Below are positions 16,583-27,024 of a DNA stretch of 64,000 nt, piece after piece. Source of the stretch: Piscicola geometra (Eukaryota > Annelida > Clitellata > Hirudinida > Piscicolidae); NCBI GenBank assembly GCA_943735955.1, contig OX030962.1, forward strand, positions 4,226,239 to 4,290,238, written 5' to 3'. The translations under genes and the position numbers were made by a program. A model generated the notes under the pieces. The model had not been told where the DNA came from. It did no database searches and saw only the letters and a program-made list of their open reading frames with translations. Positions within the stretch are counted from its first letter, which is position 1. Each line of letters starts with the position of its first letter.

Positions 16583-17456
16583 TGGATGGATGGATGCATG
16601 GATGGATGGATGCATGGATGCATGGATGCATGGATGTATGGATGGATGCATGGATGGATGGGTGGATGGATGGAGGGATGAATGGATGGATGGGTGGATG
16701 GATGGAGGGATGAATGGATGAATGGATGAATGGATGGATGGATGGATAGATGGATGGATGGATGAAGGGATGGATGGATGGATGGATGGATGGATGGATG
16801 GATGGATGGATGGATGCATGCATGCATGGATGCATGCATGGATGAATGGATGGATGAATGCATGCATGCATGGATGGATGCATGCATGCATGGATTGATG
16901 CATGGATGGATGGGTGGATGGATGGATGGATGGATGGATGGATGGATGGATGGATGGATGGATGGATGGATGGATGGATGGATGGATGGATGGATGGATG
17001 GGTGGATGGATGGGTGGATAGATGGGTGGATGAATGGATGGATGGGTGGATGGATGGAGGGATGAATGGATGAATGGATGGATGGATGGATGGATGGATG
17101 GATGGATGGATGGATGGATGGATGGATGGATGGATGGATGGATGGATGGATGGATGGATGGATGGATGGATGGATGGATGGATGGATGGATGGATGGATG
17201 GATGGATGGATAGATGGATGAATGGATGGATGGATGGATGGATGGATGGATGGATGGATGGATGGATGGATGGATGGATGGATGGATGGATGGATGGATG
17301 GATGGATGGATGAATGGATGGATGGATGGATGGATGGATGGATGGATGGATGGATGGATGCATGGATGGATGGATGCATGGATGCATGGATGCATGGATG
17401 CATGGATGCATGGATGGGTGGATGCATGGATGGATGCATGGATGGATGGGTGGATG
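16583..17456 (+). repeat. (GGAT)n tetranucleotide array, ~870 bp
   Basis: ATGGATGG with GCAT-containing variants, especially toward both ends. All minus-strand frames read as HPSI-type repeats. It sits immediately upstream (minus strand) of the first visible ferlin exon. Confidence 0.97.
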
Positions 17457-17593
17457 TATATAATATACATAAAGTTTATTTCATAAACGTTTTAATAAAA
17501 CTTTATAAAGCACTTTTATGTTACGCTGAAGAAAATATTATTATTAAAATATAATTTACAATGAAGAAAAATTAAAATTTAATCAATATAATA

Positions 17594-17675
17594 TGATGCG
17601 GTGTTTCACGACTTATGTCGTGTGAGTAGCGCCTCAGTTGCGTGCCTTGGCGCATTATAAATACGCATTATTATA
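17594..17675 (+). mobile_element. SINE body fragment
   Basis: ATATGATGCGGTGTTTCACG followed by ACTTATGTCGTGTGAG and GCGCCTCAGTTGCGTGCC. The same body follows the tRNA-like head of the SINE at 41586, but no head is present here. Confidence 0.7.
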
Positions 17676-17694
17676 TCCGATATATTAGAAGGGG

Positions 17695-17848
17695 GTTTCG
17701 GTAAATATGAGATCCATTTCGGCCGAAACCAAAATTGAGCCGAAATTACAAAATTAGATTCGGCCGAAACCGAAAAATTGCCGAAACTATGAAAATTGGC
17801 AATTTCGGCGCCGAAACCGAAACCGAACCGAATTTCGGTCGGTCTCTA
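17695..17848 (-). mobile_element. hAT-like element end with CGGCCGAAA array
   Basis: Reverse-orientation copy of the left end of the element at 19925: terminal TAGAGACCGACCGAAATTCG at 17848 reading left, followed by repeated TTTCGGCCGAAA motifs and GGATCTCATATTTACC. Confidence 0.75.
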
Positions 17849-18039
17849 CTACCATGGTTTATAACCATGCGTCTCAAGTTCAAGTTGAGCTATTTGCTAT
17901 CCTCAACAGGCAACATCCTTCCAGGCTGTCAATAGCCTCACTATAATAATCGCCATTGCACACCGCTCTGTGTCACTAGCTTCCTGGATTGAATATCATA
18001 ACATCTGTTTAAAATCACATTATGTTTGTATAACCTAAA

Positions 18040-18330
18040 AATTGATCATCACCATCATTAGTTAGTCGTTGGGGAGGGGTGGGGGGAATAAGGAAAAATA
18101 GGCAGCTATAGTCCGCCATTCTGTTAGCAGCGTTGGAAAGACTGCTCAAGGGAAGAAACTTCCACTTTTTCGCATTGTCCATCCAGCTCTTTTACTGACG
18201 ACTCGACGACGACTTTTTTGCATAGCATCGTCTTGGATAGTGAATCGTTTTTGACGACGTGGCCAAACCAAGTCAACTTTCGACGTTTGACAGGAATTGC
18301 ATTAAAATGAGACTTCATTGTTTATATTAT
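18040..18330 (-). mobile_element. LINE 3'-terminal fragment
   Basis: The minus strand encodes RRKLTWFGHVVKNDSLSKT, the (R)LxWxGHV motif found C-terminal to many non-LTR reverse transcriptases, then frameshifts to a W-M-D-N-A-K-K-W segment. It ends at 18045 in ATGATGGTGATGATC, a typical simple-repeat 3' tail. Confidence 0.75.
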
Positions 18331-19040
18331 ATATATGGTTTTTATTTGTGTTGATGTTTATCTAGAAAATATTAATAAAATTTCAAAATCGGACATTAAT
18401 AAATTTAAATATTGCATTAAATACTTCAATATCTTAGCTATGTTCACTTAATTTACCATTTTTCTAATAAATTTTATAGGTTAAAAAAAGATTTGTCCAA
18501 AGGTACCAAAACGGGGCAAGACATTTAAATGCTTTATTTTTGATCATTTAAAGAAATTTAACAAGAAAATACAACTAAATCTTTCAATGAAACAATTTAA
18601 AATGGAAATAATCAACAAAATTTTATCAAAAAAAAAATAATTTAGTAATTTTTGATACGGAAGATGGATAAAAATCACAAGGGAATTAATATTTCGATGA
18701 AAAGATATAAAATAAAAATAATTAAGTAAATTTGTTCATTTTCTCACACTTTCTTATGAAACTGAAAATAGGCAAAAATCACATAGGAATTCTTAAGAGC
18801 TGACTTCATATGTCCACTATCACATTTGCCACACTGGATCCATTTTTACTGGAAGAATCAGTGTGTAACTCATCACATAATATATGAAAGAGTCGCGCTA
18901 TCTCTAAATTTATTGATGAGTTCTTAAACCTAACTGAATATGTCTTTTCCCTATCTACTTCTTTCTTCATCTTAGGTGACTTTATTCTCCATCATAATAA
19001 ACCCACTGATTCGACTTTTTTTAAAATTTATGGTCTGAAT
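18331..19040. other. AT-rich spacer, no gene seen
   Basis: No frame, splice pattern or repeat structure recognised. Confidence 0.5.
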
Positions 19041-19044
19041 TATT

Positions 19045-19272
19045 CACAGCCTGACAGACGCAGGCCATGTTACAATGGTTCTGAGAACCATGGTTCTTAT
19101 GCGCCAGAGACGCCACTCCACACGACGTACACATCTCTCAATGCATACGTCGCAAACACCGCATAATATAGACTAGGTATATGATAGTTCACGGTTGCTT
19201 GTCAAGGATTCGAACAGGCAACCTTTAAGTTGCAAGTCCGACGTCTACCTTCTAAGCCATCCCCTCTCCCAA
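19045..19272 (-). mobile_element. tRNA-derived SINE
   Basis: On the minus strand: GATGGCTTAGAAGGTAGACG (A-box region), then box B GCCTGTTCGAATCC at 19219-19206, then the family body GCGGTGTTTGCGACGTATGC and ACAGACGCAGGC-type 3' end. It matches the copies at 26185 and 28501. Confidence 0.85.
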
Positions 19273-19284
19273 GTCGAAAGAACG

Positions 19285-19625
19285 AGAAGATTTGGCTTCG
19301 AATAATTAATTCAAAAAGAAATTGTGAGAATGTCGTTGAATCCTATTTGGAAGTTTTTTTACAAAATGTCAGTCTGACCAACAACAAAAAATTTTTGGTG
19401 TTGAAAAACTTTTATTTTTTGGCTTAATATATACGCTTATTTGGATTTACTTATTAAACTGGCATTGTCATCGTTAAATATTTTTTTCCATTTTTAATAA
19501 AAGTTGGAAAAATTTCGGTTTCGGCTTCGGTTTCGGCCGAAAATCTGGTTAAAATTTCGGTTTAATTGCGGTTTCGGCCGAAAATTGATATTTAATTTCG
19601 GCTTAATTTCGGTTTCGACCGAAAA
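19285..19625 (+). mobile_element. hAT remnant, right-hand part
   Basis: Contains GGATTTACTTATTAAACTGG and a TTTCGGCCGAAAA array in the same order as the element at 19925-21086, but without a terminal inverted repeat. Degenerate, no intact transposase. Confidence 0.65.
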
Positions 19626-19629
19626 TGGG

Positions 19630-19783
19630 ATTTTAACATCTTGTTTTCCATTCATTTCTGAGTACAATAGTTTAAAAAAATTACAAATAGATTTAAATTT
19701 GCTAAAGTTATAAACAAATATACATTGGGAGATTTTTTTGGCCCACAGTGTATATTTAGATTCTAAATATACACTGTGGGCCA
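19630..19783 (-). mobile_element. Mariner end and palindromic double terminus
   Basis: The minus strand of 19650-19760 starts ATACACTGTGGGCCAAAAAA and continues like the mariner end at 42382. At 19739-19783 two such termini face each other: perfect 22-bp arms separated by one T. Confidence 0.7.
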
Positions 19784-19796
19784 TTTAGATGACATA

Positions 19797-19915
19797 AAAT
19801 ACCCTATCTGTCTGTCCTCCTGCCCTCTCCCCATGAGCGGCGATCCTGGGGGGGTCCTGGGGTCACCTTAATAGGAACCCTCCCACTTTTTCCCATTTTT
19901 GTTTTCAAAAATTTC
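19797..19915 (+). mobile_element. hAT-like terminus, GCGGCGATCCTGG family
   Basis: GAGCGGCGATCCTGG followed by GGGTCCTGGGGTCACC resembles the ends of the element at 33893-34868 and remnants at 25926 and 41311. Confidence 0.5.
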
Positions 19916-19924
19916 TATTTGGAT

Positions 19925-21086
19925 TAGAGACCGACCAAAATTCGGTTCGGTTTCAGTTTCGGCGCCGAAATTGTCAATTTTATTAGTTTCGGCAATTTTT
20001 CGGTTTCGGCCGAATCTAATTTTACAATTTCGGTCGTTTTTCGGTTTCGGCCGAAAATAATTTTGTAATTTCGGCTCAATTTCAGTTTCGGCCGAAATGG
20101 ATCTCATATTTACCAAAAAACAGAAATTTTTATTTATTTATGTAGTTTATCTGATATATTTGATTCCTCAATCAAACTCGAACTATTAAGTTTGGGTTCG
20201 ATTCTCATCTCTATTAGATATCTATTAGTTATCGTAGTTGATTGATTTATCGGTGTCATTATACTAATTGTTCGAATAACATATACAAGCATCTGGAACA
20301 ACAGCAACCATTCTATTGAAATTTAAGTTATTTGGCATACGTTCAATGATGATATTTAACAAAACTTTTTTAAAAATTTATTTTTAAAAACATTTGTTTA
20401 CAAAAATTTTATTGTCAAAAGTAAGTATCTGTATATCCTAAATCGAACTCGAACTATTAACTTTGGGTTCGATTCTCATCTCTATTAGATATCTATTAGT
20501 TATCGTGGTTGATTGATTTATGGGTGTCATTAGACTAATTGTTTGAATGACATGTACAAGCATTTGGAATTCTAGATATCCTTGCTTAGATAAACAGTGT
20601 ATATGAATCGAAAGCCCGAGAAGATTTGGCTTCGATTCATTAATTCAAAAATAAATGCAGGCGTATCTTAAAGAGCCTAGAATCAACAGAACATCCAATA
20701 TTTTTGCGTATTGGCATTGCAGTCAATATTCATGTCTTGAGCCTGCTGCTCGAAAATACAAGTGTGGCTAGCGAACAACTATTTAGTTCTGCAGGGCAAA
20801 TCTACGCAGATCGTCGCAGCAACCTTCTTGGTGAAAATGTTTAAAAACAGTTATTTCTTGCTTACAATATTCGTTTGTTTGGATTTACTTATTAAACTGG
20901 CATTGTCATCCTTAAGTACTATTTTTTTGTTTTTAATAAAAGTAGGAAAAAACTTCGGCTTCGGTTTCGGCCGAAAATCTGATTAAAATTTCGGCTTAAT
21001 TTCGGTTTCGGCTGAAAATTGAATTTCAATTTCGGCATAATTTCGGTTTCGGCCGAAATACAAATATCTGTTTCGGTCGGTCTCTA
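19925..21086 (+). mobile_element. Degenerate hAT transposon
   Basis: Bounded by inverted ends TAGAGACCGACC and GGTCGGTCTCTA. Subterminal regions are arrays of TTTCGGCCGAAA. Between them, 20750-20890 encodes VASEQLFSSAGQIYADRRSN and LLGEN, the hAT C-terminal dimerisation domain, with a premature stop. Much of the transposase is missing. No matching 8-bp target duplication was found, so the two ends may be from different insertions. Confidence 0.75.
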
Positions 21087-23986
21087 CTCCAAACTCTTGG
21101 TGACAGCCTGGCAAAGGTTGTCGAAGCTTTGCCGATCCTCTGGTTCAGTTCTGCAACTAGTGAGAAGTCATCAGTGATTGTCGAACCAAGGTAGGTAAAC
21201 TGACTGACGACTTCCAGAGCATAGTTGTTGATAGTGATGTGAGGTCGTTCTGCGTGCTGTGCCATCACCTGTGTTTTCTTGAGGCTGATTTGTAGGCTAA
21301 ACTCATCGCATGCCTTGGAAAACCTGTCGATCAGTCTTTGCAGTTCTGCTTCAGTTTGGGTGACCAGTGCTGCATCATCCGCAAACAGCATGTCTCTTAT
21401 CATCACTTTTCGTATTTTGCTTTTTGCCTTCAGACGAGCCAGGTTGAAAAGACTACCGACTGATTGGGAGTGAAGATATACACCTTCTGTTGATGCTCCA
21501 AATGCACGTTTCAGCATAACAGCGAAGAAGATGCCGAAGAAAGTGGGAGCGAGAACACAGCCTTGTTTGACGCCACTGCGGATTTCAAGAGCACTTGATG
21601 TCGACCCATCGTACTGCACAGTGCTTTTCATATTGTCATGGAACGACTTTATCACGCTCAGGAGCTTTGGTGGGCAGCCAATCTTTGCCAGAATGTTGAA
21701 GAGTCCATCCCTACTGACAAGATCAAACGCTTTGGTCAGGTCTATGAAAGCTAGGAAAAGGGGTTTGTGTTGTTCTCTGCCTTTTTCTTGCAGTTGTCTG
21801 AGTGTGAAGATCATATCTATGGTTGACCTTTCTGCGCGAAACCCAGTTTGTGATTCTGGATACACCCTATCAGCAAGCTTCTGTAATCTTTTTAGGACTA
21901 CACGTGCGAACACCTCGCCCACGACACTGAAGAGAGATATTCCTCTGTAGTTGTTGCAATCACTTCTCTCGCCCTTGTTCTTGTATAAAGTGATTATTTT
22001 GGCATCTCACATGTCCTGAGGTACAGATCCTTCTTCCCAGCATCGGCAGAGAAGACCGTGCAGTTGTTCTAGGAGGGCTGTGCTTCCGCATTTGATGACT
22101 TCTGGTGGTATGCCATCAGCCCTTGGAGCTTTGCCTGAAGACAAACTTTCAAAAGCCTTCTTTAATTCTGTAACACTGGGCTTTTCATCTAGTTCCATCA
22201 TGAGTGGAAGAGTTTCAACTGCAGCAAGGGCTTCATCACTCACGTGATTCTGCTTGGAGTTTAGGTCGGAGTAGTGTTCTACCCAGCGGTCCATCTGCTT
22301 GCACTTATCGTCTATGATTGCATCAGTGGCAGACTTGAATGGGGCTATGGTCTTCATAGTGCGACCTGTGGCTTTTTTAATGCCGTCGTACATGCCCTTG
22401 ATGTTTCCAGTATCGGATGATTGTTGAATCTTTTGGCATAGCTGAAGCCAGTAGTCATTAGCGCATTTTCTTGTTAATTTCTGCACTGCACTCTTGGAGG
22501 ATCTGTACGCCTGTAGACTTTTTTGGCTGGGATGTAGCTTGTACTCCAGATGAGTTCTGCGGCGTTCTTCTATAGCTGGAGTGAGTGTGAAGGAGTGGGC
22601 TTCAAACCAATCGCTGTTTTTGTTCTGTTTCTTTCCAAAGACTTTGGACGCAGCCTTGTAAACCGTTTCCCTAGTATGGTCCCAACGTTCTTTGGCTGTT
22701 CCATCAAGAGGTTTTAGGTGGAACAAGTCCAAGAGATCTTGGTTAAACTGTGCCACTTTGTCTGGGTGGTTTGTTTTGCTCCCATCGATTCGGGGTTTTC
22801 CTTCAGGCCTGGACCGGTGAACTTTCTTGGGCTGGAGTCTCAGTTTACAACAAACCAGAGAATGATCGGTATCACAATCAGCGCTGTGATAGGTGCGAGT
22901 ATGTAGTACACTTTTCAAAGAAGATTGCCGGATGATGAGCAGGTCAAGCTGGTGCCAGTGTTTAGATCGTGGGTGTCTCCACGAAACTTTATGCTGTGGT
23001 TTCGTCTGAAAAAAAGTGTTGGTGATGCTGAGATTGTGATATGAGCACATCTCCAAGAGTCGCTGTTCATTTTCAATCATCTTTCCGACACCAAATTTAC
23101 CAAGACATGGGGACCAAGAGTAATGATCATCACCCACTCTTGCATTAAAGTCACCCAGCAGTTGTTCTTCTTTAGGGATTTTGTTGAGAAGCGAATCTAG
23201 CTGGTCATAGAAATCGTCTTTGGAATCGCTCGATGCGTTAAGGGTTGGTGCATAGGCACTGATGAGGTTGACTGGCCCAGAAGTGGTGTGGAGACGGAGT
23301 GATAGAAGTCTTTCAGTTCCTTTTTGGCAAAGTTTTATCATTCCCAGCAGATGGTTCCGGACTGCAAAACCAACGCCGTATTCTCTGTTGTGTTCAGCCT
23401 TTTTCCCTTGCCAAAAGAATGTGTAATCTTTTTCTCTAAGACTTCCAAAATCAGCTAGCCGAGTCTTCTGCAGTGTGGCGATGTCGACCTGGAGTCTCAC
23501 GAGTTCATCGTTGATAACTGCAGTCTTTCGGACATCAGTGATCATCTGGAGGTCTTGAGATAGCCCTGGTGTGAGTATTCTCACATTCCAGGTGCCCAGT
23601 TTTAGGGCAGGTGTTTTGTTTTTGTTTTTAATCTTGTTTGCGGGTACATAATAAGTCTGCTTGTCGAGTGTTGCAGCACTCTGAGCCCAACGCACCCAGT
23701 AGGGCAGGCAGACTGTGATGGAACAACACCTATTTGACTGGGGGCTGCCCAGCTTGAAGCAGGCGGTAGTTGTAAATAAGACATGGCGATCTTTCCCACC
23801 GTCGGAAGTAACCCTTGGCGCCATATGAAACATATGACTTATAACCGGTAAACTGCTACTTCCCAGCGAAGCTGGACTGACCTCTCCAGGGCGTAAGCCT
23901 GGGCAAAATACTATGGAAGATAGGTTGTAGCCCATGCAGCAGACCCCCCCTCTCCACGCTTGATGGTGAGTCCAAGGGAAAGGCAA
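21087..23986 (-). pseudogene. LINE ORF: AP endonuclease + reverse transcriptase
   Basis: Frame of 659 codons from 23986 to a TGA at 22009-22007, continuing in the same frame into the reverse transcriptase (to 21087). The endonuclease domain starts at GTWNVR (residues 131-136); LLGDFNARVG (Asp279, Asn281) and SADCDTDHSLV (Asp374, His375) are intact. The metal-binding Glu of the usual QETR motif is Lys174 (TLQKTRL). The RT shows YRGISLFSVVGE, FIDLTKAFDLV, GVKQGCVLAP and the catalytic LFADDAAL. With one in-frame stop, the E-to-K change and a missing 3' end, the copy is probably dead but only slightly decayed. The first about 125 residues look like translated 5'UTR. Confidence 0.9.
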
Positions 23987-24440
23987 AGCCGATACATCTT
24001 GGAACCATCAGCGTCGCAGGAGTTGCCGGAAGGACATCATAGATGACGATCCACCGCCTTAGGGACTCCGACTCCTGATTTTTCCTCAGGGTTGACTTCC
24101 AAAGCCTTTTCCATGAATGGATAGCCTGCAAGGCAGCAGCGGTTGGTAGTCGGAGTTTTCCTTCTCCTAGATGGATTGCCTTCCCGGGCTGACGAGCCCC
24201 ATCTGCCCGAAGCGACTGGTTTTAAGGCGCCAGTGACCCGCCTTCGCCCCTTCTCCTGTCCGTAGAAGCAGTTCCGCCGCGAGCAGGCCAGGAGTTGGAC
24301 TTAGTTGTCAGAGGCGGTACAGAGACGCACGCCGTGAAGGAGCATTATCCCCACTGCCACCCCTTGGCTATGACAACCTTGGAACCAAACAATACAGCCT
24401 TTCAAATACTTGCCTTTATAAGCCTCACCCCATCTGTTGT
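21087..24440 (-). mobile_element. Non-LTR retrotransposon (APE-type LINE)
   Basis: A minus-strand LINE with a GC-rich 5' region (about 23990-24440), an endonuclease domain, a linker and a reverse transcriptase. It stops abruptly at 21087 where a hAT terminus begins, so the 3' part is missing. GC content and codon use differ sharply from the surrounding AT-rich DNA, indicating a fairly recent insertion. The clade (RTE/CR1-like) was not resolved. Confidence 0.93.
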
Positions 24441-24670
24441 ACCAGCATGCCGACGTTTTTTTTAAATTCCATTTTTCAAAAAGACATATTTGTTAAAATT
24501 AACGAAAAAATATTTATTACTCGTTTAGCTTTTCGAGACACAATCTTTTGAATAATTTTAAGCCAACTCGATTATCATGAAATTCTTTTATTCAGTCTTC
24601 CAATAAGAAAATAATTATTTCATTTAAATCAATTACTCCCCCATGCTGAATTTTTCACTAGCCCCATCCG
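24441..24670. other. AT-rich spacer downstream of CAP-like gene
   Basis: No gene or repeat recognised; presumably contains the 3'UTR of the minus-strand gene that ends at 24671. Confidence 0.4.
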
Positions 24671-25564
24671 TTACAACTGAAATTTAAAATTTTAATGATC
24701 AATATAATCTCAATTATGAGATAATTTACATGTAAAAAGCTGCATTTTCTTCTTAATTTCGGTTTCTTTATATTCATTTTTTTTAATTAAGACTTTTAAA
24801 TTTTTTAACATTCTTACAGGGTAGCAGGCCACAACGGTGCCTTTAATTTCAAAAGGATAATCGCACGCACTGGAATAACAACCAACTTTCTTCAATTCCG
24901 GTTTCATGATCTTGAAGGGTTAAAGAGGGCAGTTGAAATTAATTCAGAATTATAATATCTAAAACTTTAATGATTATTTTTCAATATAATTTGTAAAAGG
25001 CATCTACAAAGAAAAAGCTTCTAGACATAAAGTAAATAAGTTGAATATAATGTCTATATTGAGCATATAACAATCTACCACTATAATAGATTCTTTAAAC
25101 CTTTTGAGCACTTTTGAATTTATGAAGAAGCGTTAAATAAATATATTTAATTTATTGATTATTCAGACGTTATCACCATGATGTAGCCATACAATTCAAC
25201 GTCCTTCATCCAAGACTCCACCAGTCTTTTCAAGTCTCGAGTTGGGGCGACCAGGGTTACTCCGTCACCAGCTTGGACGCATGCACCTTCTATTGCATCA
25301 CTATGCGGGAAGGTAGCTCTCCATTTCTGAACGTGGAAAGTTGGTTAGACTTGATACGAATAAATTATTCATTGAATATAACAAGTTGATGGAAAATGGA
25401 AAAGAACGCAGAGTTACAATTGCGGATAGGCTTTTCGATTTTCTCTGGACATTTATTTCGTCAATGAAAATCTTCTGATCGGCTTTAGAACCAAACATGT
25501 TTTCGCCTTGTGAATGTCCTAGCACAACCACCACCAACAACAAAAAGAGAGTCTTGATCCACAT
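24671..25564 (-). CDS. Small secreted CAP-superfamily-like protein
   Basis: Four-exon model, all phase 0: 25564-25418, 25326-25177, 24910-24818, 24676-24671, giving 131 aa. Residues 1 to about 19 form a signal peptide (MWIKTLFLLLVVVVLGHSQ). FIDEINVQRKSKS occupies the place of the CAP 'D-x-H-N-x-x-R' helix. Residues 93-128 include LKKVGCYSSACDYPF and VVACYP, which resemble the CAP 'VGC..C....(V)C.Y.P' signature (Cys110, Cys115, Cys128, with Cys65 upstream). The family is known for extracellular roles from SCP/TAPS to venom and salivary proteins. Oddities: about 60 residues shorter than a typical CAP domain, the conserved cavity His residues are not seen, and the G-H-Y-T-Q block is replaced by IMIMKPELK. 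The last exon is only LeuStop. A divergent CAP or an unrelated Cys-protein are both possible. Confidence 0.65.
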
Positions 25565-25612
25565 TCGGAAGGAAGATTCTGCAAAGATGAAACTTGCCTA
25601 CTTTCTCCGGAG

Positions 25613-25619
25613 ATATATA
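25613..25619 (-). promoter_or_regulatory. TATA box of CAP-like gene
   Basis: TATATAT on the minus strand, about 50 nt upstream of the ATG at 25564, the same spacing as the two other secreted-protein genes in this window. Confidence 0.55.
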
Positions 25620-25620
25620 A

Positions 25621-25925
25621 GCGTTTTGTAATTAAATAAAGATAATAATAATAAATAATAATATTAATAGATAATGAAGATAATAATAAAAAATAATATT
25701 AATAGATAATAAAGAGAATAAGCATTTATTAAACCTAATATCGATTTATGATGAGATAAAATACGTCTATAAGCTTCATAAAGATTTATTCTTTTTTAAA
25801 TCTCTTTTCGCCATAGCCAGATGGGTATTTTAATTAAGTAAAGTTTTAAATATATTGGAAACACTGAAACAAAAATAAGTTCATCGTAATTTTTGAAAGA
25901 TTTTATTTTTATATCGTAAGTTGAG
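25621..25925. other. AT-rich upstream region of CAP-like gene
   Basis: Contains an imperfect direct repeat, AATATTAATAGATAATRAAGA, near 25655-25715. No gene. Confidence 0.5.
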
Positions 25926-26015
25926 TGGGCGGATCCAGGAGGAAGAAAATGGAGAAACGTGCTTTCCACCTCTCCCCCTTTCCCCTTATATTTTTTAAAT
26001 ATGCACTATTCTTTT
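25926..26015 (+). mobile_element. hAT-like terminus remnant
   Basis: AGTGGGCGGATCCAGGAGG, then a pyrimidine-rich CCTCTCCCCCTTTCCCC stretch, resembling hAT-type ends also seen at 33893 and 41311. No partner end found. Confidence 0.4.
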
Positions 26016-26184
26016 GTAATGGTAAAAATAATTTAATATTAAACTAACATATGTTAGTCTAAAACCACGTAGCAGATGTTTTACTTTTTTTAAACGTGGC
26101 TCGATTTCGATATTGTTTTCCAATAATGATTTTTTTTCTTTTTTTTCCTTTCAACTTACGTCGTGAAACACCGCATCATATTGG

Positions 26185-26412
26185 AGCGGGATTTTTTAGA
26201 TGGTAGACGTCGGACTTGCAACCTAAAGGTTGCCTGTTCGAATCCCTGACAAGCAATCGTGAACTATCATATACCTAGTTTATATGATGCGGTGTTTGCG
26301 ACGTATGCATTGAGAGATGTGTACGTCGTGTGGAGTGGCGTCTCTGGTGCATAACAAGCATGGTTCTCAGAACCATTATAACATGGCCTGCGTCTGTCAG
26401 GCTGTGAATAAT
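26185..26412 (+). mobile_element. tRNA-derived SINE
   Basis: Head AGATGGTAGACGTCGGACTT, box B GCCTGTTCGAATCC at 26232-26245, then GATGCGGTGTTTGCGACGTA and the 3' ACATGGCCTGCGTCTGTCAG. A body fragment of the second SINE type in reverse orientation lies directly before it at 26152-26182. Confidence 0.85.
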
Positions 26413-26439
26413 GCAGAGCATAAAAATAAAAAAATAAAT

Positions 26440-26512
26440 ATACACTATGTATATGTATATGATAGCTCACGGTTGGCTTAAAAGGGATTCGAAATGGCAA
26501 CCTTTAAGTTTA
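26440..26512 (-). mobile_element. SINE head fragment
   Basis: Minus-strand copy of the SINE head: GATAGCTCACGGTTGGCTTA, GGGATTCGAA, GGCAACCTTTAAG. Confidence 0.6.
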
Positions 26513-26529
26513 TAATATAATAATAATAA

Positions 26530-26660
26530 TTATGATGAGCATTATTATAGTGGCGTATAATTCGAACGGGCTTCCAGGCCACTTAGGCTGCATATTTTCA
26601 TTTGCACCTAGTTGCAGGTCTAACGACTTACCATCTAGGCTAACCCGCTCGCTATAGCTG
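26530..26660 (-). mobile_element. SINE head fragment, second family
   Basis: The minus strand reads GCGAGCGGGTTAGCCTAGAT, GGTAAGTCGTTAGACCTGCA, close to the SINE head at 41586, but diverges before box B. Confidence 0.6.
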
Positions 26661-26668
26661 ATTACGAA

Positions 26669-27016
26669 CAGGAATGCGACGGTTTCAAATCCGGATTCGG
26701 GTTAGAATTCCCGGATTCCAAAAAGATTTGGATCCACCGATTCCATCACTAAAGTATCGGTTTAAACATTCTAGAAATAATGTTTTTTCTACAATTTATA
26801 TCAATAAATGGATGCGTAACTTTCTTTCTCTATCGACGTAAGGTAAAGAATTTTATAAATATATATTATAGTCATTTAATTATTATAAAAACTATCGGAA
26901 CTTAATTAAATTTCAATTCTTGCTATTTTGATTCGGATCCGTACGGATCTAGTATCAAGATTCGGATTCAGATTCGGATCCGTTGATTTCAAATACTCGG
27001 ATCGGTCCTATTCCTA
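26669..27016. mobile_element. 348-bp hAT-like MITE with 8-bp target repeat
   Basis: Ends CAGGAATGCGAC and GGTCCTATTCCTA are inverted repeats. The flanking octamers ATTACGAA (26661-26668) and ATTACGAC (27017-27024) match at 7 of 8. The interior repeats GGATCCG/GGATTCGG motifs near both ends. No coding capacity. Confidence 0.65.
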
Positions 27017-27024
27017 ATTACGAC

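Noticed and set aside
16393..17470. Several 300-codon frames of HPSI or DGWM repeats
   Set aside because: Translation of the (GGAT)n array in all frames.
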